This document shows positions 8,170-17,127 of a stretch of 64,000 bases of DNA, in pieces. A model generated the notes under the pieces. That model made no database searches. It saw nothing but the letters and a program-made list of their open reading frames with translations, and had not been told where the DNA came from. The number at the start of each line of letters is the position of its first letter. The stretch's first letter is position 1. The translations under genes and the position numbers were made by a program. The DNA is from Phyllobacterium trifolii (GTDB lineage: Bacteria; Pseudomonadota; Alphaproteobacteria; Rhizobiales; Rhizobiaceae), in NCBI RefSeq assembly GCF_014192095.1, contig NZ_JACHXN010000010.1:62001-126000 (forward strand), given 5' to 3'.

Positions 8170-9618
8170 ATGAGCGGTTCCGACGTCGAAAAGCCCGTCA
8201 TTGTCCTGTTCCGTCACGATCTGCGGCTCGGTGACAATCGCGCGCTTTCTACTGCATCGGATAGCGGAAAACCGGTCATTCCGGTATTTTTGCTTGACGA
8301 GAGGGTTAGCGGCAACAGCCGTCCCACCGGCGGTGCCCGCCGCTGGTGGCTGCACCATTCGCTGACCGCGCTGGACTTTTCACTGCAGGCGCTCGGTGCT
8401 CCGCTCGTGCTCAAACGCGGCCGGACAGAGGAGGTCGTCAGCACGCTGATCAATGAAACGGGCGCCGATATGGTTGTATGGAACCGCCGCTACGACCCGC
8501 CCGGCGCCAAAATTGATGAGGCGCTGCAGGCTCAACTCCCACACCAAGCCATTGCATCGAAGAGCTTCGAGGGCCACATCCTCCACGAACCGTCTGCACT
8601 CAAGACGGGGTCCGGCGGGCCCTATCGAGTCTACACGCCCTTCTGGCGCGCGCTGAATTCCATGCCCGATCCACGAGACCCGTTGCCCCCGCCGCGCGCG
8701 CTGAAGCGTTGGCCTCACGGGCCGACTTCCGACAAGCTCGACGATTGGGTCCTGCTGCCGAAGCATCCGGACTGGAGCAAAGGATTTGCCGAGGTTTGGG
8801 TCCCTGGCGAGCACGGCGCCCTCGATCGGCTGCACACGTTCCTCGATGACAAGATCCGGGATTATCCTGAGGATCGCGACAGGCCGGATATAGAAGCGAC
8901 GTCACGCTTGTCGCCGCACCTTGCCCATGGTGAAATTACGCCGTTCCAGATCTGGCACGCTACGAAAATCCCGATGCACGATGGAGAGCGCGCGGGGGCC
9001 TCGAAGTTTCGCCAGGAAATTGGCTGGCGCGAGTTTTCCTATTATCTCCTGTGCAACAACCCAAAACTGGGCTCGGAAAACTACAACACCGCTTTTGATG
9101 TGTTCCCCTGGGAGAACCGGCCGGACCAACTCAGTGCGTGGAAACACGGCAAGACCGGTTATCCGATTGTCGACGCCGGCATGCGGCAGCTGTGGCAGAC
9201 CGGCTGGATGCATAACCGCGTGCGCATGATCGTTGCCTCGTTCCTGATCAAGCATCTGCTCATCGATTGGCGGAGCGGGGAAGGGTGGTTTTGGGATACG
9301 CTCGTCGACGCGGACGCGGCGAACAACGCTGCGAGCTGGCAATGGGTAGCTGGTTCCGGCGCAGACGCGGCACCTTATTTCCGCATTTTCAATCCTGTCC
9401 TGCAGGGCGAAAAATTCGACCCGAAAGGCGACTACGTGCGCGAATTCGTGCCGGAGCTCGCCGCACTGCCGGACAAGTACCTTCACCAGCCCTGGACTGC
9501 GCCCGAAGACACCCTTAAAAAGGCAAAGGTCGACCTCGGCAAAACCTATCCGGAGCCCATTGTCGACCATCAGCGTGCCCGAAAACAGGCCCTGGCGGCC
9601 TTCGAAAAGACCCGGTAG
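8170..9618 (+). CDS. phrB: Deoxyribodipyrimidine photolyase (class I CPD type)
   Basis: A 482-residue cryptochrome/photolyase protein. The N-terminal antenna domain begins VLFRHDLRLGDNRAL. The FAD-binding region contains TSRLSPHLAHGEI, GYPIVDAGMRQLWQTGWMHN and NNAASWQWVAGSGADAAPYF, which carry flavin-contacting and electron-transfer tryptophan positions. It uses light to split cyclobutane pyrimidine dimers. It follows the ligase by 113 bases on the same strand, so it may belong to the repair operon. The ribosome site before the ATG at 8170 is weak; no upstream start gives a better N terminus. Confidence 0.95.
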   Translation: MSGSDVEKPVIVLFRHDLRLGDNRALSTASDSGKPVIPVFLLDERVSGNSRPTGGARRWWLHHSLTALDFSLQALGAPLVLKRGRTEEVVSTLINETGADMVVWNRRYDPPGAKIDEALQAQLPHQAIASKSFEGHILHEPSALKTGSGGPYRVYTPFWRALNSMPDPRDPLPPPRALKRWPHGPTSDKLDDWVLLPKHPDWSKGFAEVWVPGEHGALDRLHTFLDDKIRDYPEDRDRPDIEATSRLSPHLAHGEITPFQIWHATKIPMHDGERAGASKFRQEIGWREFSYYLLCNNPKLGSENYNTAFDVFPWENRPDQLSAWKHGKTGYPIVDAGMRQLWQTGWMHNRVRMIVASFLIKHLLIDWRSGEGWFWDTLVDADAANNAASWQWVAGSGADAAPYFRIFNPVLQGEKFDPKGDYVREFVPELAALPDKYLHQPWTAPEDTLKKAKVDLGKTYPEPIVDHQRARKQALAAFEKTR

Positions 9619-9856
9619 CCCGGTTTTCCACACAATCCGGAGAATTTGCCGTCCACACCACGCTATGCCGCATTTTCCACGAAAAACGCCGGAAAAAGGC
9701 ACCTTGGTCCATATGGTGCAACAATTCGTTGACGTTCCCGTAACCCCCTCCTTGAAAAAATATTACTACGAAAGCATTAGCCCCTGCTTGCGTTTGGCCA
9801 TTTTTTGGCCTTTGTTCATGCCTTCGCAATTCTCTTAGAGGGGAAGGAACAGAAAA

Positions 9857-11455
9857 ATGACCTTAATGAAACTGAATCTCCGTGCGGCATTGCTGCTCGG
9901 ATCGCTGATGCTGGGCGCAAGCCCCGCCTTGGCCGAAATGGTGCTCCATCGTGGCAATAGCGGCGAGCCGCAGACCCTCGACCAGTCGCAGACTTCCATC
10001 GATATCGAAGCCTTCATCGTCAAGGACCTTTATGAGGGCCTGACCGTCTATGATGCGAACGGCAAGATCGTGCCGGGCGCAGCCGAAAGCTGGACCGTTT
10101 CGGACGATGGCACGGTCTACACGTTCAAGATCCGCGACAACGCCAAGTGGTCCGATGGATCGCCAGTGGTTGCCGAAGACTTCATCTTCTCGATGCGCCG
10201 CGTCGAAGATCCGAAGACCGCAGCTGGCTATGCGAACATTCTCTATCCCATCAAGAATGCCGAAGCGATCAACAAGGGGACCGTTCCCGTCGATCAGCTT
10301 GGCATGAAGGCCATCAACGACAAGACGCTCGAGATCACACTGGAGCGCCCGACCCCCTTTTTCATCGAACTTCTGTCGCACCAGACAGCGCTCCCGATCA
10401 ACAAGGCAAGCTTCGAAAAGAACGGCGCTGATTTCGTCAAGCCAGGCAAGCTCGTCGGCAATGGCGCATTCAAGCTTACCGAACACGTGCCGAACGATCA
10501 CCTGACCGTGGTCAAGAACGAAAACTACTGGGATGCCGCCAACGTCAAGCTCGACAAGGTCATCTTCTACCCGCAGGAAGATCAGGCTGCAGCCGTCCGC
10601 CGTTATGAGGCCGGGGAGCTCGATCTCGTCTATAACTTCTCCACCGATCAGATCGATCGCCTGCGCAAGGCAAATCCGAAACAGGTTCATGTGACACCTG
10701 CCTTCGCCACATACTATTATCCTTTCGACACACGCACCGAGCCATTCAACGATGTGCGTGTTCGTCGGGCCCTTTCCATGTCGGTCGATCGCGATTTCCT
10801 CTCGCACGATATTTTCAACGACTCGAAAATGCCGATTTATTCGCTCGTTCCTCCGGGTCTCGAAAACTATGGCGAACCCTCGAAGGCCGATTTTGCCAGC
10901 ATGTCCCAGCTTGATCGTGAAGACAAAGCAGTGGAGTTGATGAAGGAAGCCGGATATGGCGAAGGCGGCAAGCCTTTGAATATCGAGATCCGCTACAACA
11001 CCAATCCGAACCACCAGAAGGCAGCGACCGCCGTTGCCGACATGTGGAAGAAGACCTTCGGCGCCAATGTGACGTTGATGAATCTCGATATCAGCGCCCA
11101 CTACGCCTATCTGCAGGAAGGCGGAAAATTCAATGTCGCGCGCGCCGGCTGGACTGCCGACTATGCCGATGCCGAAAACTTCCTCAACCTCAACGTCAGC
11201 AGCAACAAGACCTTCAATTACGGACACTATGAAAATCCGGAATTCGATGCGCTGATGAAGAAGTCCTACGAGGAACGCGACCCGGCAGCCCGCTCGAAGA
11301 TCCTGCACGAAGCTGAAGCTTTGATCATGCGCGACCAGCCAATTGCTCCGCTGGTCAACGACGCCAATTTCTGGCTCGTTGCTGACAAAGTCCAGGGCTG
11401 GGGCGACAACGGCAACAACGAACATCTGAGCAAGTACCTGAGCATCAAGGAATAA
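9857..11455 (+). CDS. oppA: Oligopeptide ABC transporter, periplasmic binding protein
   Basis: A 532-residue family 5 solute-binding protein. It has a clear signal peptide (hydrophobic LLLGSLMLGASPALA, cleavage before EMVL). The mature start with LHRGNSGEPQTLDQ and the internal DNAKWSDGSPVVAEDFIFS are typical of OppA/MppA. It would capture peptides in the periplasm for the OppBC channel. GGGGAAGGAA precedes the ATG. A strong hairpin right after the stop separates it from oppB, consistent with more binding protein than permease being made. The 238 bases before the gene carry the operon promoter; I could not fix a -35/-10 pair with confidence. Confidence 0.94.
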   Translation: MTLMKLNLRAALLLGSLMLGASPALAEMVLHRGNSGEPQTLDQSQTSIDIEAFIVKDLYEGLTVYDANGKIVPGAAESWTVSDDGTVYTFKIRDNAKWSDGSPVVAEDFIFSMRRVEDPKTAAGYANILYPIKNAEAINKGTVPVDQLGMKAINDKTLEITLERPTPFFIELLSHQTALPINKASFEKNGADFVKPGKLVGNGAFKLTEHVPNDHLTVVKNENYWDAANVKLDKVIFYPQEDQAAAVRRYEAGELDLVYNFSTDQIDRLRKANPKQVHVTPAFATYYYPFDTRTEPFNDVRVRRALSMSVDRDFLSHDIFNDSKMPIYSLVPPGLENYGEPSKADFASMSQLDREDKAVELMKEAGYGEGGKPLNIEIRYNTNPNHQKAATAVADMWKKTFGANVTLMNLDISAHYAYLQEGGKFNVARAGWTADYADAENFLNLNVSSNKTFNYGHYENPEFDALMKKSYEERDPAARSKILHEAEALIMRDQPIAPLVNDANFWLVADKVQGWGDNGNNEHLSKYLSIKE

Positions 11456-11461
11456 GACTGA

Positions 11462-11499
11462 AAATGCGCAATCCGGATTATCCGGGTTGCGCATTTCAT
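11462..11499 (+). terminator. Stem-loop between oppA and oppB (partial terminator or mRNA stabiliser)
   Basis: A 16-bp stem (one G-T wobble) with a 3-base loop starts 6 bases after the oppA stop: left arm 11462-11477, right arm 11481-11496. Only TTTC follows, so it is a weak terminator at best; the rest of the operon lies downstream on the same strand. Confidence 0.6.
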
Positions 11500-11679
11500 A
11501 TGCTCAGGCCCCATGTTTTTGCTTTCCGCCAGACCACTCAGATCAGGAATATGCTCCCGCCGCCTCTCATGATGAGACGGGCGAATGGAAGTTCTTGAAC
11601 TTTGCAACGGAACGCAGTTCTCTGGGGATTATCGTGTGAGCGTGCCTGACGGGCACGTCAACAGGAAGAGTTAAACTCG

Positions 11680-12603
11680 ATGTTCCACTTTGTCCTCCGC
11701 CGTCTGGCGAGCGCAGTGCCGACACTGTTCATTGTCGTCACTCTATCCTTCTTCCTCATGCGTTTTGCACCAGGAGGACCCTTCAATCTGGAACGGCCGC
11801 TGCCGCCGGCGACGATGGAAAACCTGATGAAGGCCTACCATCTCGATCAGCCGCTGTGGAACCAGTATCTGCAATATCTGAAGAATGCGGTCACCGGCGA
11901 TTTCGGTCCAAGCTACATCTACAAGGACAACACAATCGCCGAACTGATCGGCAAGGGTTTGCCTTACTCGATCACGCTCGGCTCCTATGCGTTGTTGCTT
12001 GCGCTTTTTGGCGGCGTGATTATCGGCACGATTGCCGCCCTCCGGCAAAACAGCTTTCTCGATTTCCTCATCATGTCCATTGCAACGGTCGGCGTTACGG
12101 TGCCGAACTTCGTTGTCGGTCCGGTACTCACACTGGTTTTCGCTGTCCTGCTGTCGTTGCTGCCCGCGGGTGGCTGGGGGGACGGCTCCTGGCGCTTCCT
12201 CATCCTGCCGATGATTGCGCTTGCCCTGCCGCAGCTCGCCGTCTTTGCACGGCTGACGCGCGGCTCGATGATCGAGGGACTGCACACGGACCACATCCGC
12301 ACCGCGCGCGCCTATGGACTACCACCACGTGTGGTGGTCATCACCCACGCCATGCGGGGCGCGCTGCTTCCTGTCGTATCGTATCTGGCGCCATGCGCCG
12401 CCGCGCTGCTGACGGGTTCTGCCGTCGTTGAATCGATTTTCACCATTCCCGGCGTCGGTCGATATTTCGTCTTGGGCGCCATCAATCGCGATTACACGCT
12501 CGTCATGGGAACTGTCGTTCTCGTCGCGATCTTCGTCATCGTCTTCAACCTTCTGGTCGATATTCTCTACGGCCTTCTTGACCCGAGGGTTCGCCATGAC
12601 TGA
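11680..12603 (+). CDS. oppB: Oligopeptide ABC transporter permease OppB
   Basis: A 307-residue membrane protein with the six-helix layout of the DppB/OppB family. The first helix is LASAVPTLFIVVTLSFFLM, and the cytoplasmic EAA-like loop (HIRTARAYGLPPR) contacts the ATPase. It forms half of the transmembrane channel. The gene begins 224 bases after oppA and its end overlaps oppC by 8 bases. AGGAAGAG precedes the start. The oppA-oppB gap holds the hairpin above plus a short CGTGCC/GGCACG stem near 11641-11657. Confidence 0.94.
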   Translation: MFHFVLRRLASAVPTLFIVVTLSFFLMRFAPGGPFNLERPLPPATMENLMKAYHLDQPLWNQYLQYLKNAVTGDFGPSYIYKDNTIAELIGKGLPYSITLGSYALLLALFGGVIIGTIAALRQNSFLDFLIMSIATVGVTVPNFVVGPVLTLVFAVLLSLLPAGGWGDGSWRFLILPMIALALPQLAVFARLTRGSMIEGLHTDHIRTARAYGLPPRVVVITHAMRGALLPVVSYLAPCAAALLTGSAVVESIFTIPGVGRYFVLGAINRDYTLVMGTVVLVAIFVIVFNLLVDILYGLLDPRVRHD

Positions 12604-13735
12604 TCTGAGCGGTATTCCCACCACAATCATCCCGCCCGAAGAGTCAAAAGGGCGCAGCCTGTTCCAGCTCGCGGTTATTCGCTTCCGCCGCAATTATGCA
12701 GCCATGGCCGGCTGCGTCGTGCTGTTGCTGATCACCCTGTTCTCCTTCTTCGGACCCTACGTCATCAGTCATAAATATGACGAGGTTTTCCCCTCCTACG
12801 TCAACGTCCCGCCAAGCCTGGAAGCCTTGCCCAGGGCCGACACACTCGACGGCGTCATGAAGGGTGTTGCCGATCGGGCTCGCGTTGAACTGCGTGAGTT
12901 TGCCGTGGATGGCAATACGTTCACCGCGACGATCCACGCGGACAAGGCCATCGATCCGCGCTCGACCCGCTATTTCGACCGCGCCAACGAGTTCGACAAT
13001 ACGCAGGTCACCGCCACCGAAGAGGATGGCAAGACCCTCAAATTGACGGGCGACGTCAAGCGCGAATATTTCCTTTTTGGCACCGATCAAAACGGCCGTG
13101 ACCTGATGGCGCGTGTCATGCTGGGTGGACAAATCTCGCTCACGATCGGCTGTCTCGCCAGCCTCGTATCGCTGTTCATCGGCGTCATCTATGGCGCCAT
13201 ATCCGGCTATCTGGGCGGCCGCGTCGACAATGTCATGATGCGTCTCATAGAAATCCTCTATTCGCTGCCATTCGTCTTCCTCGTAGTGGTTCTGGTGGTG
13301 TTTTTCGGCCGGAGTTTCATCCTCATCTTTCTGGTGATCGGCGCAGTCGAATGGCTGGACATGGCGCGCATCGTGCGTGGTCAGACACTCGCCTTGAAGC
13401 GACGTGAATTCATCGGCGCGGCGCAGGCCCTCGGCTTGACGGACTGGCAGATCATCCGGCGCCACATCATCCCGAATACGATTGGGCCGGTCGTTATCTT
13501 CGTCACGGTGGTTGTACCGAAAGTGATCCTGCTTGAAAGCTTCCTGTCCTTCCTCGGGCTCGGCGTTCAGGAGCCGCTCACCAGTTGGGGTGCACTGATC
13601 TCGGCGGGTGCCGACAAGATGCAGTCTTCGCCGTGGTACCTGATTTTCCCCGCCATCTTCTTCGTCGTCACGCTGTTCTCGCTGAACTTCATCGGCGACG
13701 GCTTGCGCGATGCACTCGACCCGAAGGACCGCTGA
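12596..13735 (+). CDS. oppC: Oligopeptide ABC transporter permease OppC
   Basis: A 379-residue partner permease. An N-terminal helix (MAGCVVLLLITLFSFFGPYVI) is followed by a periplasmic insert of about 110 residues, then the conserved FGTDQNGRDLMARVM motif and the BPD permease core (GAAQALGLTDWQIIRRHIIPN). The reading frame is open from 12428, but I start at the ATG at 12596, which overlaps the oppB stop and yields the usual OppC beginning. The large periplasmic insert between the first and second helices is characteristic of this subgroup. Confidence 0.93.
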   Translation: MTDLSGIPTTIIPPEESKGRSLFQLAVIRFRRNYAAMAGCVVLLLITLFSFFGPYVISHKYDEVFPSYVNVPPSLEALPRADTLDGVMKGVADRARVELREFAVDGNTFTATIHADKAIDPRSTRYFDRANEFDNTQVTATEEDGKTLKLTGDVKREYFLFGTDQNGRDLMARVMLGGQISLTIGCLASLVSLFIGVIYGAISGYLGGRVDNVMMRLIEILYSLPFVFLVVVLVVFFGRSFILIFLVIGAVEWLDMARIVRGQTLALKRREFIGAAQALGLTDWQIIRRHIIPNTIGPVVIFVTVVVPKVILLESFLSFLGLGVQEPLTSWGALISAGADKMQSSPWYLIFPAIFFVVTLFSLNFIGDGLRDALDPKDR

Positions 13736-13736
13736 G

Positions 13737-15338
13737 ATGGATATGCAAGCCAATGTATTGTCCGTACGCGGCCTCAAGGTCGATTTCACCACGCCGGACG
13801 GCGATGTCAAGGCAGTCAAAGGCATCGATCTCGATGTAAAACCGGGTGAAACGCTTGCAGTTGTGGGCGAATCCGGTTCCGGCAAGAGCCAGACCATGAT
13901 GGGTATCATGGGCCTCTTGGCCAACAATGGCCGCGTCACCGGCTCGGCCAAATATCGCGGCCAGGAGCTGATCGGTTTGCCGCTCAAGGGCCTCAATGAG
14001 GTGCGCGGCGCCAAGATCACAATGATCTTCCAGGAGCCGATGACCTCGCTCGATCCGCTCTATACCATCGGACGGCAGATCGCCGAACCCATCGTCCATC
14101 ACAAGGGGGTGAGCTTCAAACAGGCGAAGGTGCGCGTGCTTGAATTACTCAAGCTCGTCGGCATTCCCGATCCCGAACGCCGCATCAATTCCTATCCGCA
14201 CGAAATGTCCGGTGGCCAGCGCCAGCGCGTCATGATCGCCATGGCGCTCGCCAATGAGCCGGATCTCCTCATCGCCGATGAGCCCACCACAGCTCTCGAT
14301 GTGACCATCCAGGCGCAGATCCTCGACCTGCTGCGAGAACTGCAGAAGCGTTTTGGCATGGCGATCGTGCTCATCACCCACGACCTCGGCATTGTAAAAC
14401 ATTTCGCCGATCGCGTCGTCGTCATGCGTCGCGGCGAAGTTGTGGAGCGCGGCGATATCGAGCAAATATTCGAGCATCCAAAGGAAGACTATACCAGAAT
14501 GCTGATCGATGCCGTGCCGAGCGGTGCCAAGGAGCCGCCGGAAGACAGCGCACCGATCATCCTCGAGGGCCGCAATGTGGCGGTGGACTTCGCCATCGGA
14601 GGTGGATTCTTCACCAGGGCGACCAAGCTTTTTCGGGCCGTCGATGGTGTTACGGTCCGGCTGAAACGCGGACAGACCATCGGCATCGTCGGCGAATCCG
14701 GTTCCGGCAAATCGACGCTCGGGCGGGCGCTGCTGCGGCTTCTGCCAAGCAGCGGCCACTATCATTTCGGCGACAAGAACATCTCGAATTTCGACCGCTC
14801 GGCCATGCGGCCACTGCGCAAGGAATTGCAGCTGGTGTTCCAGGACCCCTATGGATCCTTGTCGCCGCGGCAGACTGTCGGCGAGATCATCACCGAAGGC
14901 CTCCGTATCCACGAGCCGCAATTGTCGCGTGCCGAACGGGACAAGCGTGCCATCGCGGCGCTGAAGGAGGTCGGGCTCGATCCGGCCGCGCGCAACCGCT
15001 ATCCGCATGAGTTTTCCGGCGGCCAGCGTCAGCGCATCGCTATCGCCCGCGCCATGATCCTGAAGCCGAAAGTGGTCATTCTCGATGAACCCACATCGGC
15101 ACTCGACCGTTCCGTACAAGGTCAGGTGATCGAGCTCTTGCGCGATCTGCAGGAGAAGCATGGCCTCTCCTACATCTTCATCAGCCACGATCTGGCGGTG
15201 ATCAAAGCGATGTCGGACTATGTGATCGTGATGAAGAACGGCAAGATCGTCGAGGAAGGCGAAACGGAGGATATTTTCGATACTCCCCATAACACCTATA
15301 CCAAGACCCTTTTGGCGGCTGCATTCGATCTCGAGTGA
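13737..15338 (+). CDS. oppDF: Oligopeptide ABC transporter, double ATPase (OppD-OppF fusion)
   Basis: A 533-residue protein with two complete nucleotide-binding domains. The first carries Walker A GESGSGKS (about residues 44-51), signature MSGGQRQR and Walker B LLIADEP; the second carries Walker [10 protein letters not shown] (about residue 318 onward), signature FSGGQRQR and Walker B VVILDEP. The linker contains the PSGAKEPPE segment typical of the OppD C terminus. Fused OppDF ATPases are common in rhizobia. The ATG at 13737 lies one base after the oppC stop; the upstream in-frame stretch inside oppC is ignored. Confidence 0.94.
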   Translation: MDMQANVLSVRGLKVDFTTPDGDVKAVKGIDLDVKPGETLAVVGESGSGKSQTMMGIMGLLANNGRVTGSAKYRGQELIGLPLKGLNEVRGAKITMIFQEPMTSLDPLYTIGRQIAEPIVHHKGVSFKQAKVRVLELLKLVGIPDPERRINSYPHEMSGGQRQRVMIAMALANEPDLLIADEPTTALDVTIQAQILDLLRELQKRFGMAIVLITHDLGIVKHFADRVVVMRRGEVVERGDIEQIFEHPKEDYTRMLIDAVPSGAKEPPEDSAPIILEGRNVAVDFAIGGGFFTRATKLFRAVDGVTVRLKRGQTIGIVGESGSGKSTLGRALLRLLPSSGHYHFGDKNISNFDRSAMRPLRKELQLVFQDPYGSLSPRQTVGEIITEGLRIHEPQLSRAERDKRAIAALKEVGLDPAARNRYPHEFSGGQRQRIAIARAMILKPKVVILDEPTSALDRSVQGQVIELLRDLQEKHGLSYIFISHDLAVIKAMSDYVIVMKNGKIVEEGETEDIFDTPHNTYTKTLLAAAFDLE

Positions 15339-15385
15339 TTGGGTCTTGCATTTGATAAGGGAAGAGCTCATTTTATAGACAGTTT

Positions 15386-15403
15386 CGTCTATACGTATAG
15401 ACG
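15386..15403. promoter_or_regulatory. Palindromic operator candidate of vapBC
   Basis: CGTCTATACGTATAGACG is a perfect 18-bp palindrome ending 12 bases before the vapB start; a further ATAGAC half-site lies at 15375-15380. VapB-type antitoxins repress their own operon by binding such repeats. Function is inferred from position and symmetry. Confidence 0.6.
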
Positions 15404-15415
15404 CGGAGATATAGA

Positions 15416-15655
15416 ATGGCGTTTTCCATAAAAGACAAGGCGACTGACGAAGCCGTCAGGCGCTTGGCAAGATTGAAGAATACCAGCCTGACGGAGGCTA
15501 TCCGCGAGGCCGTGGTGCACGAGTATGATCGTATTTCTGACAAAACACCGTTGCTGGACAAATTGGCTGAGATATCCGCTCGCTACAGGTCCTATCCGAA
15601 GACTGGCCTTGAAGCGGATAAAGCGTTTTTCGATGAGCTTTCTGGTGACGAATGA
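15416..15655 (+). CDS. vapB: VapB-family antitoxin
   Basis: A 79-residue antitoxin of the Rv0623/PSK type. The N-terminal half (FSIKDKATDEAVRRLARLKN, then SLTEAIREAV) fits a ribbon-helix-helix DNA-binding domain; the C-terminal part (LAEISARYRSYPK) should thread into the toxin. Its last codons overlap the toxin start by ATGA. It is expected to neutralise VapC and, with it, repress the promoter through the 15386-15403 palindrome. Confidence 0.88.
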   Translation: MAFSIKDKATDEAVRRLARLKNTSLTEAIREAVVHEYDRISDKTPLLDKLAEISARYRSYPKTGLEADKAFFDELSGDE

Positions 15656-16050
15656 TATTCATCGACGCATCGGCAATAATTTCCATCCTTGATGAAGAAG
15701 ACGACGCCTCGTCGCTGGCGGTGCGCTTGGCAGGAGCCTCGACAGTATTTGTCTCACCTATGGCGCTCTATGAAGCCGTGACTGGCCTCGCCCGAAAACG
15801 GGTGTGTCCCATCGATGAGGCACAGGAAATGGTCGATGATTTCATGACGGCCACTCAGGCACGAGTCGTCGACATCACCGCAGAGATCGGCAGGAATGCT
15901 GTCCAGGCGTTCAACACCTTCGGTCGCGGGCGGCACAAGGCCGCTCTCAACATGGGCGATTGCTTCGCCTACGCCTGCGCCAAGGCGCATGACCTGCAGC
16001 TATTGTGCAAAGGCAACGATTTTCCTTTTACGGATATCGAAATCGCCTGA
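15652..16050 (+). CDS. vapC: VapC-family PIN-domain toxin
   Basis: A 132-residue PIN-domain ribonuclease. It begins MIFIDASAI, with the first metal-binding aspartate; a conserved glutamate follows in ALYEAV, and the C-terminal acidic residues lie in NMGDCFAYA and KGNDF. These four acidic positions are what a magnesium-dependent VapC needs, so it looks intact. VapC toxins usually cut initiator tRNA or rRNA loops; the target here is unknown. It is co-translated with vapB, and a palindromic repeat element begins 6 bases after its stop. Confidence 0.9.
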   Translation: MIFIDASAIISILDEEDDASSLAVRLAGASTVFVSPMALYEAVTGLARKRVCPIDEAQEMVDDFMTATQARVVDITAEIGRNAVQAFNTFGRGRHKAALNMGDCFAYACAKAHDLQLLCKGNDFPFTDIEIA

Positions 16051-16055
16051 GTAAG

Positions 16056-16194
16056 AGGGTGCGTTGAGCGATCAGGACGAGTCGAAAACGGTAGTTTTCG
16101 AGAACCGGAGCGGAACGTACTTGAAGTACGTGAGCACCGGATCGCAGAAAAATGCCGTTTGCAGACCGTCATGGCGTGAATATCAACACACCCT
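16056..16194. repeat. 139-bp imperfect palindromic intergenic element (rhizobial mosaic repeat type)
   Basis: The element starts AGGGTGCGTTGA and ends TCAACACACCCT, near-perfect terminal inverted repeats. Within it the two halves remain complementary in blocks (AAACGG, CCGG) around a central ACGTAC-TTGAA-GTACGT hairpin, and the left half has its own CGAAAAC-GGTA-GTTTTCG stem. It fills the gap between the convergent vapC and fructokinase genes and overlaps the fructokinase stop codon. It codes for nothing that I can see and resembles the repeated non-coding elements of rhizobial genomes. Confidence 0.7.
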
Positions 16195-17125
16195 AGAGCT
16201 CGTTGCGCCACGGCGGGTTGGCGCCAGCGCGCGAAACAGTCACCGCCGCCGCCTTGACACCCAAGGTCAATGCACCGCGGATCTGGGCTTCGGTCAGGGT
16301 GGTCAAGGCGGATTTCACCAGCACCCCGGCCTCCTGCAGCGAGGTCAAAACGCCCGCGGTAAAGGTATCGCCGGCGCCGACCGTATCGACGACCGGTACG
16401 CGCTGCGCTGCGACATGCACCGTGAGATCGGCGGTATAGCCGGTCACGCCGTCCGCACCATGGGTGACGAGGATCACCTTCGGTCCCTGCTGATCTGCCG
16501 GGACGATCCAGCGGCGGGCAATCTCGTCCATGGTGCCGCTCTCGCCGAACCAGCGCATGTCTTCATCCGAAATCTTGACGATATCGGTCATGGCAATCAT
16601 GCGGCGCATGCGGGCGAGGTGCTTCTCCTTGTCGGGGATAAAACCTGGCCGGATGTTCGGATCGAGAATGATCACGCGCTTGTCATGCTCGCGCGCCATC
16701 AGCGCCTCATAGGTCGAGCCGCAAGGCTCCGGGATCAGGCTGATCGCGCCGAACTGCAGCGCGGTGACATTGTCATCGAGCGCTGGCAGATGTTCGATCG
16801 CGAGCGAGCGCCCCGCGCTGTTCTCATCATAGAACATATAGCTTGCCTGGCCATCGGTCAGACGCACGAAGGCAAGCGTAGTGGGCTGCTGCGAGATATG
16901 CGCATAATGTGTGCCGACATGATTGGCGGTCAGGCTGTCGAGCAGCATCTGGCCGAAGAAGTCAGAGGAAATCCCCGAGAAGAATTCGGTCGGAACGCCA
17001 AGGCGCCCCAGCGCGATTGCCGTATTGAACACGGCGCCGCCGACATAGGGTGCAAAGGCAGGTTCGCCCTCGGCGCTCTTCCGCTGCAGCATGTCGATCA
17101 GTGCTTCTCCGCAACATAAAATCAT
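16193..17125 (-). CDS. PfkB-family sugar kinase, probable fructokinase
   Basis: A 310-residue ribokinase-fold kinase. The N-terminal signature region GEALIDML is followed by GGAVFNTAIALGRLG, and the C-terminal signature DTVGAGDTFTAGVL supplies the anion hole and catalytic Asp. This pattern matches bacterial fructokinases that make fructose 6-phosphate from ATP and fructose. It is the last gene of a three-gene strand (ROK regulator, RbsD/FucU protein, kinase), starting 2 bases after the mutarotase stop and opposite the frcBCA importer. Ribokinase or another PfkB specificity cannot be excluded. Confidence 0.88.
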   Translation of the reverse strand: MILCCGEALIDMLQRKSAEGEPAFAPYVGGAVFNTAIALGRLGVPTEFFSGISSDFFGQMLLDSLTANHVGTHYAHISQQPTTLAFVRLTDGQASYMFYDENSAGRSLAIEHLPALDDNVTALQFGAISLIPEPCGSTYEALMAREHDKRVIILDPNIRPGFIPDKEKHLARMRRMIAMTDIVKISDEDMRWFGESGTMDEIARRWIVPADQQGPKVILVTHGADGVTGYTADLTVHVAAQRVPVVDTVGAGDTFTAGVLTSLQEAGVLVKSALTTLTEAQIRGALTLGVKAAAVTVSRAGANPPWRNEL

Positions 17126-17127
17126 TT

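Noticed and set aside
9863-11494. A 543-codon minus-strand open frame across oppA
   Set aside because: Antisense to a binding protein with a signal peptide and family motifs; no ribosome site or recognisable domain.
12644-14020. A 458-codon minus-strand open frame across oppC and oppDF
   Set aside because: It covers two well-supported genes in another frame and looks like low-complexity acidic sequence.
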